From Isochrysis galbana (Eukaryota; Haptophyta; Isochrysidales; Isochrysidaceae), in contig CM030931.1 in the NCBI GenBank assembly GCA_018136815.1, forward strand, positions 691,511 through 755,510: DNA of 64,000 nucleotides, written 5' to 3'. The position numbers and the translations under genes were made by a program. Position 1 is the stretch's first letter; the number at the start of each line of letters is the position of its first letter. Below the pieces are notes generated by a model. That model did not search any database. It saw only the letters and a program-made list of their open reading frames with translations, and had not been told where the DNA came from. Below are positions 43,249 to 51,488 of the stretch, piece after piece.

Positions 43249-43584
43249 ATGGGGTCCGAAAGGGTCGTGTACTGGTTGGAGGCGGTTGGTGGCACAGTAG
43301 TGGGGAGCCTTTCATATGTAGGCAGCACGACAGATCTCAATCGTCGCCTACGCCAGCACAACTGTGAGATAAGTGGAGGAGCCCGGTACACCACAAAGAT
43401 CAAAACGAACACAGGTTGTTCATGGCATGTCCACACATATGTGACTGGATTCGTGAATGAGAGAGAGGCCTTAAGCTTCGAATATCGGCTCGATCGTTCG
43501 ATGCGTCGATGCAAACATTTGAGTTCCAAAGAGGCAGTGCTGGACAGAATGTTATCGAACAATGTGCATTTGGTTAGGTGCTGA
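43249..43584 (+). CDS. GIY-YIG family endonuclease
   Basis: The protein is 111 residues. VVYWLEAVGG and SLSYVGSTTDLNRRLRQHN give the GIY...YIG-type strands followed by the catalytic Arg helix. FVNEREALSFEYRL carries the conserved Glu that binds the metal ion. The size and arrangement fit single-domain (SLX1/UvrC-N type) nucleases common in algal viruses and their mobile elements. It could nick DNA for recombination, resolution or homing. It is the first gene inside the left TIR, on the plus strand. Confidence 0.85.
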   Translation: MGSERVVYWLEAVGGTVVGSLSYVGSTTDLNRRLRQHNCEISGGARYTTKIKTNTGCSWHVHTYVTGFVNEREALSFEYRLDRSMRRCKHLSSKEAVLDRMLSNNVHLVRC

Positions 43585-43676
43585 TGAGGAAATAAAAAAT
43601 TTGTAACTCGCGCATCGGGAAATTTTTTTCTGTGACACTAGATAACACCACCCCCCACCACCCCCACCCTCACCCC

Positions 43677-44333
43677 ATGCCCTTCACCAATATCTCGCTC
43701 GATGAGATTTCGTATGCATCCTTGGTCAAAGGGAAGACAGCTGTATCGCCGAAGACTGTGACTGTCCGAGTCAATGCAAAAGGAGAGACCCTGAACCTAC
43801 AGCTAGGCAGCACTCCCGACGATGCACACACCGTTCTGTACAAGCCGACCCCGCCACCAAATGAGCCGACGAAAACGATGTGGACGTTGGATCTAGTGGT
43901 TCCTCACGGAAGTGACACATGGAAACTGTTGAGTGAGCTCGACGAACGGAACATTCGTGAGGGCGTGACTAGATCCCTCGAATGGTTTGGTCGGTCTATG
44001 GACGAGGAGAGTGTGAAGGAGGCGTACACCCCTATCTTGCGTTTCAACGACAAGCAAAATATATGGGTTGCGCGAGTCAAGATTAATGTCGGCGAGAAGG
44101 GTGCAACGAAGGTTTTTGAGCACGAAGTGGGGCAGCTAGGCGAGAACATCAAGACACTCGCCACATACGACAGCGTCCAAAGGGGTTCGAAGTGCTTTGT
44201 CAAGCTCGGCTCCCCAGGTCTGTGGCTAATGAATCGTAGCTTTGGCATGACGCTGTACGCGAAGAGTGTGCTCGTGTTCCCATGGTGTGAGGGTGGTGGG
44301 AATGGTGATGAGGATGACTTTGAGTTCTTGTAG
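43677..44333 (+). CDS. Putative DNA-binding protein of algal-virus type
   Basis: The start is placed at MPFTNISLDEISYASLV (218 residues), because the 15 codons upstream are a His/Pro low-complexity run. LEWFGRSMDEESVKEAYTP, then WVARVKINVGEKGATKVF, RGSKCFVKLGSPGLWLMNRS and FGMTLYAKSVLVF resemble proteins widespread in phycodnaviruses, mimivirids and Polinton-like viruses that are suspected to bind single-stranded DNA. The C-terminus is acidic (GDEDDFEFL), as in many SSB-like proteins. The family match is from memory of its pattern and the biochemical role is inferred. It ends 19 bp before the next gene. Confidence 0.55.
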   Translation: MPFTNISLDEISYASLVKGKTAVSPKTVTVRVNAKGETLNLQLGSTPDDAHTVLYKPTPPPNEPTKTMWTLDLVVPHGSDTWKLLSELDERNIREGVTRSLEWFGRSMDEESVKEAYTPILRFNDKQNIWVARVKINVGEKGATKVFEHEVGQLGENIKTLATYDSVQRGSKCFVKLGSPGLWLMNRSFGMTLYAKSVLVFPWCEGGGNGDEDDFEFL

Positions 44334-44352
44334 ATTCGAAAAAATCCGGAAA

Positions 44353-44691
44353 ATGAAAAAAGAATTTTTTTTTGACCCACAGGATTGTAAGAACCAAAAA
44401 ATGTGGGAGATCCGATCCGTCCGCGACGGCACACACAAGATGGAAGCGCGAAACAAGAAGACCGGAAAGACGGTACGCTTTGGAGCCGTCGGATACAGCG
44501 ACTACCTACAACACAAAGACGAAGACCGCCGCCAACGCTACATCGAACGCCATCGCAAGAATGAGAATTGGAGAGACCCAGAGACCGCCGGCTTTTGGAG
44601 CCGATGGATCCTGTGGGGGCCGTACACTAGCATCAAACGCAATGCTGTTCATGCGTCACGAATCATCAAGGAGGACGTCCGTGTCGTCTAG
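44353..44691 (+). CDS. Small conserved viral protein (DUF5754-like)
   Basis: The protein is 112 residues. The core reads TGKTVRFGAVGYSDYLQHKD, then RQRYIERHRKNENWRDPETA and GFWSRWILWG. This block is characteristic of a short, uncharacterised family in giant viruses of algae and related elements, usually written as phage-like structural or DNA-associated. It is strongly basic. An alternative start is the Met at 44,401. It overlaps the stop of the convergent minus-strand ORF by 4 bp. Confidence 0.7.
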   Translation: MKKEFFFDPQDCKNQKMWEIRSVRDGTHKMEARNKKTGKTVRFGAVGYSDYLQHKDEDRRQRYIERHRKNENWRDPETAGFWSRWILWGPYTSIKRNAVHASRIIKEDVRVV

Positions 44692-44966
44692 TCATCTTTA
44701 CGACCAGCTTCCACGGCGCTTATCACGCCTCCAGCAATGACCGCGCTCACCGCCAGAGCACCCGCGATCCAGCCGAGAGGGTTCCAGAAATCGGCGGCGG
44801 CAAACGCGCCAAGGCTAGCGGCAGCTCCTTCAAAACCTAAAGCGACAGCACCAGCTTCAAGAGCCCCAACAGTCGCACCCACAGCCGCCTCCGTAGCTAT
44901 CCCGATTGATTCGGCGGCAGCTGCTTGCAGGGCTGTGCCGCTAACAACGCCCGTCACAGTAGCCAC
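44688..44966 (-). CDS. Hydrophobic Gly/Ala-rich protein, uncertain start
   Basis: About 92 residues, rich in Ala, Gly and Val, with two or three potential membrane or amphipathic segments (for example ADFWNPLGWIAGALAVSAVI), ending VEAGRKDD. The apparent start at 44,966 is GTG and the frame is open further upstream (GDDEGAKALGASDG). It overlaps the 3' end of the polymerase gene in another frame, so it could be read by frameshift from it or be what remains of a longer protein. The composition resembles small membrane or minor virion proteins, but no family is recognised. Confidence 0.45.
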   Translation of the reverse strand: MATVTGVVSGTALQAAAAESIGIATEAAVGATVGALEAGAVALGFEGAAASLGAFAAADFWNPLGWIAGALAVSAVIAGGVISAVEAGRKDD

Positions 44967-47900
44967 GCCATCGCTAGCGCCCAGAGCCTTGGCGCCCTCA
45001 TCATCACCCTCCCTCCTACGTTTGCTTGAGCGATAAAGTCTCTAGGGAGCCCTCGGAGCTCGCAGACACCACGATAGACCCCCTCGTCTTGATAATAGCG
45101 ATCGGCTATGCTGGCTACGCTGACATGACTATGCACGTCGATATCAAACCCCTCCAGCATCATTTGCTGGTATTTCTCGAACCCCTCCCTCAGCACTTGC
45201 GTGTCGATGTCACAGTATCGAGCGCTGTATTTGGTCATGTCGAAATAGCCCGGCGACACTTCGCAATCCCACTCTTTCAGATTTTTGAATAGCGTCACCC
45301 GATCGTCCCTTGCCTTTATCCCCTTCTCCTCCGCGACCTCTGCCTCCTTCTCCGCCTCCCTCGCCTTCTCCTCCAATCGCTCGGCCTTCCGCACGAGCGC
45401 CTGAGTCCCTACCACGTCCGCCTCGGACCTCGCCGCCGTTGCTGCGGCTCTCGCTCGCACGGCATTGCGAGCCTTTCCGGCCCATGCCGCGCCTCGCCCT
45501 TTGACCTCGCGTAGAAGCTTCTCGCGTGAGACGATGCCTTTTAGACGGAAGACAAGGTCATTGGTCATCATGTTGTGCGGCATGAACTCCTTGCTCTGAC
45601 CCAGCTTGAACATTTCTCCGAATTTGCTGAGCGGGTGAGGTATCAGCTTTAGCGTATCGATGAAGAACAGCTCGATACTTCTAGGTTTTATTTCATCATT
45701 AACCTCATGATCGAAATCGATGTATTTCGCATGGGCGCTGTATATGTCAGTACCTTTTTCGACTGTATCAAAGCGAATTAGATATGGCAGCAACTGCGAC
45801 AAATCATACGTTAAATTGTGAACGTGAACGCGAGCTTTGAGAGTCGTTTTATCCTCGAAGTCCCTCGGACCGAAATTGGGGTTAGCCCTATCGATTATCC
45901 ACGAAAGTGCTGCCTTGACTGGGTCGGTGTGTGTATTCACGGTTGCGCTAAATGTAGGTCCTCCGCCTCCTTGAGACACCGAAATCGCATACAGTTGATG
46001 CTTGCCATAGGGGGATGTCTCTGTATCTAGATAGAAGTCTCCATGCATACTGCAATTGCGTGTGCTCTTTTTGATCTCATCAAGCTGCTGCTGGTGGCAT
46101 AGCCCTAGGCGATGGAATTTTTTGTAAAGCCGCTCGGCTTCCTCCTTGTTAATATCCACGAGCTTGGCCATCTTGGAGCGGATTAAAGCCCTCTGCTTCT
46201 CCCAAAACTTCTGCTCCTTGTCATCGAACTCGCCCATATCGTTATACCTGCGTAGCAGTGGAAATAGAGTCGTTTTGTGAGGCTTTGCTGTAAATGGCAT
46301 ATGAATTCCGTGCCTCACCTCCAGATTCATCGATATCTTCTCACAGATCGAGCTAGCTTCATCGTAGTGATCACCATACAGCATTAGTCCATCGAACATC
46401 AGAGTGCATACACTCATATCTAGCTCGCTCTGTACATAGTCAACGGTGTCTAGCAAGAACTCATTTTCATAGTGACAAATGATCAGGTTGAACAATGATC
46501 CCTTACGATTCGGACCGTCTCGAGCCTGGTTGTCGAACTCGCGAGCAATGTCGAGATCACACACCTTCTCGCGAATGTTTTGAAGCTCTTCGAAGAAGTC
46601 CTCGCTGATACCCTTCGGGCAGCGGTTGTGCGAGTTGATGGCCTCTAGGATCAGCTTCTTGGACCCTTCGCCCATCACCTCATAAACAGCTTGGCGATTG
46701 TCGATGAAGTACTCCATGAAGGGACATTCGATACCCTCCTTTTTACACAGCCACACGATTATCCGAGGGTGGGCGTTGGACATGTCCAGATCAGTCGTCT
46801 TGCGACCTAGGAGGAGGCCTCTGATGTCGCTCTTGACCCCTTGCACGCCCCTGTTAGCAAACAGCCGGCCACCGAACTCTTCCTTATCTCCAGCCCTCTT
46901 CGAGAAGCTGTATTCAACCGAGCCATGCCCCTTCCCAATACGTTTTCGAGCATATTCTACATGTTCGCGCGCCTCCTCTTTGTTTTCGCACCCCATCAAC
47001 TCCACTATTTCGTCGGTGCTTGTGTGAGTGAGAGCTGCCACGCCGGCAGGGTCAAGCACCTCAAACAGTTGCGCTACATAGCTCCGATTAAACATCATAC
47101 CATGTTTGAATCTAGCGTCGTCCTCTAGAACGTCCAATTCGGCGAAGTTGCTTCGGTCCATACCTCGCCAGGCGATGTGTTTGTAAATGCGCTCGTCGGA
47201 CGCAGTGAGCGGCTTGAGTAGGTCCGGGATCTCACGCATTAGTTTGAGCAGCTCCCAAGTATCGAGCCCTGGGCGCTCTTTGCTGATGCGCCTATCATTC
47301 GTTCTGAATTCCCACCACCGATCCTTCTCTCTGAGACTTTCCCAATTCTTGAGCGCAAAGCTCGCGATGTCAGTCTCGAAAATCGGGATATAGTGCGAGT
47401 CAATCAATCCTATTTTGATTATTTTTGGTCCTTTCCCGAATCTAACTAAGTTTTTATCGTTCAGCGTCCTTATTTGCAGTTGGATTTCGTCCGATTCACC
47501 GATAAGATCTTTGATGTTAGCCCTTGAAATGCGAGAGCGCATGAAGCGACGCTTTATGCTTTCAATGAGATTGGCGGGCACCCCCGACTCCTCAAGTGCG
47601 TTGATAAGACATGGCGTGTTGTGATTTTCTGCGTCGGTGTGACGCTCATACACCTGGATGCGCTCCAATATGGGCAGGATGTGCTGCCTGAATTCGTGGC
47701 ATCCAAATACATTCAAATTGATGTACCACTTGAAAAACTCACCATTGGGGCGGCTCCAATTGAAGTTGCTCGGATGGTGCACATCTCGGATACTGAGGGA
47801 CACTGGACCACTGGCCATCTTCATCATCGCTTCGACCTCTTCGTAATCGCTCTCGTATTGTTCACCCTCCTCTGCATCATAACCATTTTCCAAACGATCG

Positions 47901-48193
47901 AGAAAAGTTGGTGTCAGTGTCCAGTATTTTGACATGATCGTCTTGTTCTTGCCTTTGCCAGTCGGTATCTCCATCTGCACAATGTATTTATTTTGAATGA
48001 CCTGCTCTGCATATCTATTCTTTAACACGTAAGCAATCTGAGCGGCGCTGTCCACAATATATCGTTCGTTAGCTGCAGGCTTGCTTGTTCGACTCGAAAG
48101 GTCGCGTCTCCATCGCCTCTCTTCACGTCGGGTAAAGCTCATGTCCGACGCTCCGTAGCGATACTCTGTGAGGGTTGTCTGTCTGAGTGCCAT
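44954..48193 (-). CDS. TVpol-like polymerase fused to protein-primed PolB-type exonuclease, palm of PolB missing
   Basis: The protein is 1,079 residues. An N-terminal region with TPCLINALEESGV and IKIGLIDSHYIPIFE is of a kind seen in mobile-element polymerases. A TVpol domain (transposon-virus polymerase, family A-related) follows: GGRLFANRGVQGVKSDIRGL, TTDLDMSNAHPRIIVWLCKK (Asp470) and VCTLMFDGLML (Asp601). Next is a family B 3'-5' exonuclease: Exo I FYLDTETSPYG (Asp723, Glu725), Exo II VHNLTYDLSQLLPYL, and Exo III YSARYCDIDTQVL (Asp995, Asp997). The frame reaches FIAQANVGGRVMM, the usual lead-in to the PolB palm, and then ends after about 16 residues; the DxxSLYP and DTD palm motifs are absent. 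It could work as a TVpol with a proofreading domain or be a truncated PolB. It is transcribed from the right TIR inwards. Confidence 0.8.
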   Translation of the reverse strand: MALRQTTLTEYRYGASDMSFTRREERRWRRDLSSRTSKPAANERYIVDSAAQIAYVLKNRYAEQVIQNKYIVQMEIPTGKGKNKTIMSKYWTLTPTFLDRLENGYDAEEGEQYESDYEEVEAMMKMASGPVSLSIRDVHHPSNFNWSRPNGEFFKWYINLNVFGCHEFRQHILPILERIQVYERHTDAENHNTPCLINALEESGVPANLIESIKRRFMRSRISRANIKDLIGESDEIQLQIRTLNDKNLVRFGKGPKIIKIGLIDSHYIPIFETDIASFALKNWESLREKDRWWEFRTNDRRISKERPGLDTWELLKLMREIPDLLKPLTASDERIYKHIAWRGMDRSNFAELDVLEDDARFKHGMMFNRSYVAQLFEVLDPAGVAALTHTSTDEIVELMGCENKEEAREHVEYARKRIGKGHGSVEYSFSKRAGDKEEFGGRLFANRGVQGVKSDIRGLLLGRKTTDLDMSNAHPRIIVWLCKKEGIECPFMEYFIDNRQAVYEVMGEGSKKLILEAINSHNRCPKGISEDFFEELQNIREKVCDLDIAREFDNQARDGPNRKGSLFNLIICHYENEFLLDTVDYVQSELDMSVCTLMFDGLMLYGDHYDEASSICEKISMNLEVRHGIHMPFTAKPHKTTLFPLLRRYNDMGEFDDKEQKFWEKQRALIRSKMAKLVDINKEEAERLYKKFHRLGLCHQQQLDEIKKSTRNCSMHGDFYLDTETSPYGKHQLYAISVSQGGGGPTFSATVNTHTDPVKAALSWIIDRANPNFGPRDFEDKTTLKARVHVHNLTYDLSQLLPYLIRFDTVEKGTDIYSAHAKYIDFDHEVNDEIKPRSIELFFIDTLKLIPHPLSKFGEMFKLGQSKEFMPHNMMTNDLVFRLKGIVSREKLLREVKGRGAAWAGKARNAVRARAAATAARSEADVVGTQALVRKAERLEEKAREAEKEAEVAEEKGIKARDDRVTLFKNLKEWDCEVSPGYFDMTKYSARYCDIDTQVLREGFEKYQQMMLEGFDIDVHSHVSVASIADRYYQDEGVYRGVCELRGLPRDFIAQANVGGRVMMRAPRLWALAMAWLL

Positions 48194-48349
48194 GATGGGT
48201 TGGTGCTTGTCTGATATAGGCTGCAGAAATTTTTTGCTCGCGTCTCCACTTTTGGTAGAAGTTAAAAAGTGGGTGGGTGGGTGGGTGGGTGGTGTCTACC
48301 CTATGGCACAGAAAAAAAATTCTCGCGTCCCCACCCTTCGTGGACCGTC

Positions 48350-49031
48350 ACCACCCCCTTCGTGGACCCTCCCCGCCCTTCCCCCGGCTGCGTGCGGCTG
48401 CGTGCGGCTGCGTGCGGCTGCGTGCGGCTGCGTGCGGCTGCGTGCGGGGCGCCTCTCTCAGGACACCTGCGGCACACGCGGGACCACCTTCGTGGACCAC
48501 ACACACCACAGGTGCGCTGCGTCGATACATACATGCACCAACCGAAGAGCAGCAGAGACCGGGCGAGGCACGCGGGCGGGCGAGGCAGGCGGAACAGGCG
48601 AGGCAGGCGGAACAGGCGAGGCGGAACAGGCGAGGCAGGACAGGCGAGGCAGGACAGGCGGGGCAGGCGGGGGGCGGGCGAGGCGGGCAGGACAGGACGT
48701 GCTGGTCCACGAAGGTGCTGGACATGAGGAGGTGCCAGATGGGGGACACATAGCAGTAGGGGGAGGACATGAAACTATATTAATAGCATGCGGAACCCTC
48801 CTTGCGCTAAACCACTTACCGTGCCCCACTGGTACGGCCGCCTGACCTCAGGGTCGCGCGATCGAACCCAGGTCGGACCTCACCTCTAGCTCAGCAATTT
48901 TTTTTCCTCGCGGCCCCAACCCTAACCCTAGCCCCGGACCACTAACCCTAATCTCGAATGACAGGCTTCAGATGGGCCCCCTCGAGGCACTTCGATCTAC
49001 TGTACCAAATCCCCCACTTCCTCTATCTACT
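48350..49031. repeat. Right terminal inverted repeat (682 bp)
   Basis: Complement of 42,383-43,174 minus eleven 10-bp units. It has three GTCCACGAAGG-type motifs inside and one more at 48,335, just inside the element. Telomere-like CCCTAACCCTA blocks are at about 48,917-48,950. Confidence 0.9.
48384..48446. repeat. 10-bp tandem array CGTGCGGCTG, about 6 units
   Basis: Complement of the 17-unit array in the left TIR. Confidence 0.9.
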
Positions 49032-49079
49032 CCTTATCGTCCGGACGGGTGTGGTACCCCCTGTCTCTTCGATCGTCGC

Positions 49080-49275
49080 GCACTATTCTTATAGTTCGTC
49101 GTTCGTCGTTCGTCGTTCGTCGTTCGTCGTTCGTTCTTCGATTCTCGATTCTCGATTCTCATCGTTCCGCGTCCTTATCGTTCTTCGTTTCTCGTTCTCG
49201 ATTCTCGATTCTCGTCGTTCCGCGTTCTTCGTTTCTCGTTCTCGATTCTCGATTCCCGTCGTTCCGCGTTCTCAT
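49080..49275. repeat. Short tandem repeats (TTCGTCG)n and (ATTCTCG)n
   Basis: Five to six TTCGTCG units are followed by interleaved GATTCTC and TTCTCGT units, directly outside the right TIR. They show no coding or regulatory signal. Confidence 0.8.
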
Positions 49276-49563
49276 CGGTCCTCGATTGTTCGTAAGTTCT
49301 TGGTGCGTCGCTCATCACGTCTTCTGTCTTGGTTCGGCGTTAGGCGCGCGGCTCTCCCTCCATTCGGATTTATTGTTTCATTCGCTCTTCAGATTTATTG
49401 TTTCATTCGCTCTTCGGATTTATTCGCTCTTCGCTCTTGGCTCATTCGGTCTCGTTCAGGATTGCTCTTCTGCCTTTCTCGTGGCTTGCTTGGAGCTCTC
49501 CGATGTCCGATGTCCGTTAGGTTCTCTTCTTTCCTCGCGGGACGCTCGATCCTAGCAGGGGGG

Positions 49564-50419
49564 TGTCGCATTCGCGAATCGACACTCGTTAGGCTTCGCT
49601 CTTCTCTTCGTCGTTCGGTATTTATCGTTATAATTCTCTCGTTCTCGTTCTCGGTCAAAAGCTTCGCTTGGATGCATGGGATCGTGGGTTGTGGAGCGCC
49701 CTCTCTCTTCCTCTCGAAAGAGAAGGGAAGTTTCCCCACCTTTCTTCCTCCCAGGCGCCTCGCAGATAGGTTTAATTCGCTATCTCCCCTGCGGTTCTTT
49801 ATCTGCTTCTGGGGGCAATCAGGTTTAATTTGCGACCTCTTCGCATCTCCCCCTTAGGCACATCGCACTCCTTTCGTCTTTCGTCTTATTTGGTAGGTCT
49901 CTTGGAATCCTGCGTAGCAAGATTGCCCCTCGATTCCGTTATGGTGCGATTCCCGTTCCAGACAAGATCGCCGACAGATCGCCCTTTGATCGTCGTCCGT
50001 TGTTGTCTGATCGGAGTGTTTGGGTTTGATTTCAGTCGAGTTATGTGAGAAAGTCGTGGGGCGAGAGTCGGGGTGTTTTCCTGGGTGTCGTTGTCCGTCG
50101 TCCTGTCGTCAGTCGTCATCCGTCGTCGCTCTCGCTCTCGTCGCTCTCGCTCTCGTAACACTCGTACCCAACAAACTCGCCTCGCCTCGCCAGCCCCTGC
50201 CATCACAGCCCTCCTCTCACTCGCCCTCGCCTCTTGCCGCTCGTTCCATGTCGTTCTCGCCGCCGTCCTCGCCCTCGCTCAAGCCCGCCTGCCCGCCTTC
50301 CTCTGCTGACGGGCTTCAGCCCGTCATCGTCTCCGAAGCCGTCTCCTCAGCCGCGCCTGCCGCCGGCTTGCCACCTTCCTCATTGCCCTCAGGCCCTAAG
50401 GGCCATCCCAATTCGTCAG
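49564..50419 (+). mobile_element. LTR retrotransposon relic, family A copy g
   Basis: This is the best-preserved LTR plus leader. The LTR begins at 49,564 with the palindromic end. A possible primer-binding segment TGGTGCGATTCCCGTTCC is near 49,942. The CT-rich leader leads into the gag start (MSFSPPSSPSLKPACPPSS, 50,248). Homology ends after ...AATTCGTCAG at 50,419. Confidence 0.8.
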
Positions 50420-50900
50420 ATTGCCGTGACTGTCTGTGTGGCCCCAGCGTATTTGGTGTCTGGCGGGGCCCCCCATTCAGGTGGATCATCGAAATCGGGC
50501 ACGAAGCACGAAGCGCGGCCGGCATCGGTTGGAAGTTGGGCTCTCCGGGCCTCCCTAGGCGACGTCAGACGCCAACGTCCAACGTTCAAAGGGTGCCACG
50601 GATGGCTGATTTCGACGAGGTTTCGGCGCGCGGCTTGCCCGATTGGCGTGACTGTGCGGGTGGCCCCAGTGTATTTGGTGTCTCGCGGCCCCCCCCACAT
50701 GAATGGATCGTCGAAATCGCGCACGCAGCGCGCCCGGAATCAGTTCGAAGTTGGGCTCTCCGGGCCTCACTCGGAGACGTTGGACGTTCAATGGGCTCAG
50801 CGGATGGCTGATTTCGACGAGGTTTCGGCGCGCGTCCCGCCCGATTGGCGTGAGTGTGCGGGTGGCCCCTGTGTATCTGGTGTCTGGCGGGGCCGGGTCT
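50420..50900 (+). repeat. Imperfect tandem repeat of about 200-220 bp, ~2.3 units
   Basis: Units start at ATTGCCGTGACTG (50,420), ATTGGCGTGACTG (about 50,642) and ATTGGCGTGAGTG (about 50,843). Each carries GGCTGATTTCGACGAGGTTT, and AAGTTGGGCTCTCCG is repeated. A related fragment lies near 6,815-6,885. The array begins exactly at the break of LTR copy g. Confidence 0.7.
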
Positions 50901-51488
50901 GAGGCCCAAAGGACATCGAATATGAATATGTGCTAGATGGGTATAATTTTCCGGGGTTTCTACCGCTTTACTTTGTTGTATTTCCTCAATCCTAGCTATC
51001 TCATTTTTACACCCTTAAAGAAGTTAAAAAATAGTGTTTGACCGCCCTACCTAGACCTTGTTGCCTCCTAGCGCCCGGCACTACCAATGCTAGGGGGGCC
51101 TTCGTTTGTTAGGCCTAGGCCCCCCTAGCTAGGGTTAGAATGGCCCTGAGAGGGTTAGGATTAGCATGGACCTCGACCCTAGAAGCCAGAATCTTCAAAA
51201 AATTAAGTCGTCTTCTATTTGGATGCGTTGAATCTGCAACGAGTGGGCCAAACCAAAACCAAAACAACGACGCATGCGTCCCGCCGCCAACAAACAAGTG
51301 GACAATCCATCATTCGCCCAACGGTGATACGCGACTATTGCAGAATATCGACCCCGTCCATGCTGCGTGCGCAATTGAACACTTTCACGTCAGGATATGA
51401 CATGACGCGCACCATGTGACAACCACATCCAACAAACATCGTCGGCATCTAGCCTCTAGCGTTGTGTCAGCTGCATTCTAACTCCCAT
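50901..51488. other. Intergenic stretch with a family-D end motif
   Basis: TGTTTGACCGCCC (51,035-51,047) is the reverse complement of the family-D terminus and is preceded by GTTAAAAAAT. Two GGGTTAG-like motifs lie at about 51,130-51,160. No gene is seen. Confidence 0.4.

Larger units (their letters stand above)
42383..49031. mobile_element. Virus-like linear DNA element with long terminal inverted repeats
   Basis: The ~6.65-kb unit is bounded by inverted repeats at 42,383-43,174 and 48,350-49,031, with 5.2 kb of tightly packed genes between. Three plus-strand genes (GIY-YIG nuclease; two proteins resembling algal NCLDV/Polinton-like virus families) converge on two overlapping minus-strand frames (hydrophobic protein; TVpol-exonuclease). 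Intergenic gaps are 19-92 bp, far tighter than the host genes. No integrase, capsid, ATPase or helicase is seen. No clear target-site duplication flanks it (left ...TACACC, right CCTTAT...). Size and TIR architecture resemble transpovirons and small Polinton-like elements. Whether it is integrated, a relic or an assembled episome cannot be told from this sequence. Confidence 0.8.

Noticed and set aside
42568..43315. ORFs encoding repeated CGCVRLRAAA-type units in the TIRs
   Set aside because: The 10-bp array read in three frames gives long open frames by chance; copy number differs between the TIRs and no start or domain is conserved.
49942..49960. Primer-binding site of the family-A retrotransposon
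   Set aside because: TGGTGCGATTCCCGTTCC follows the LTR and starts TGG like many PBSs, but I could not match it to a tRNA 3' end and the LTR end is not fixed, so it is only mentioned as possible.
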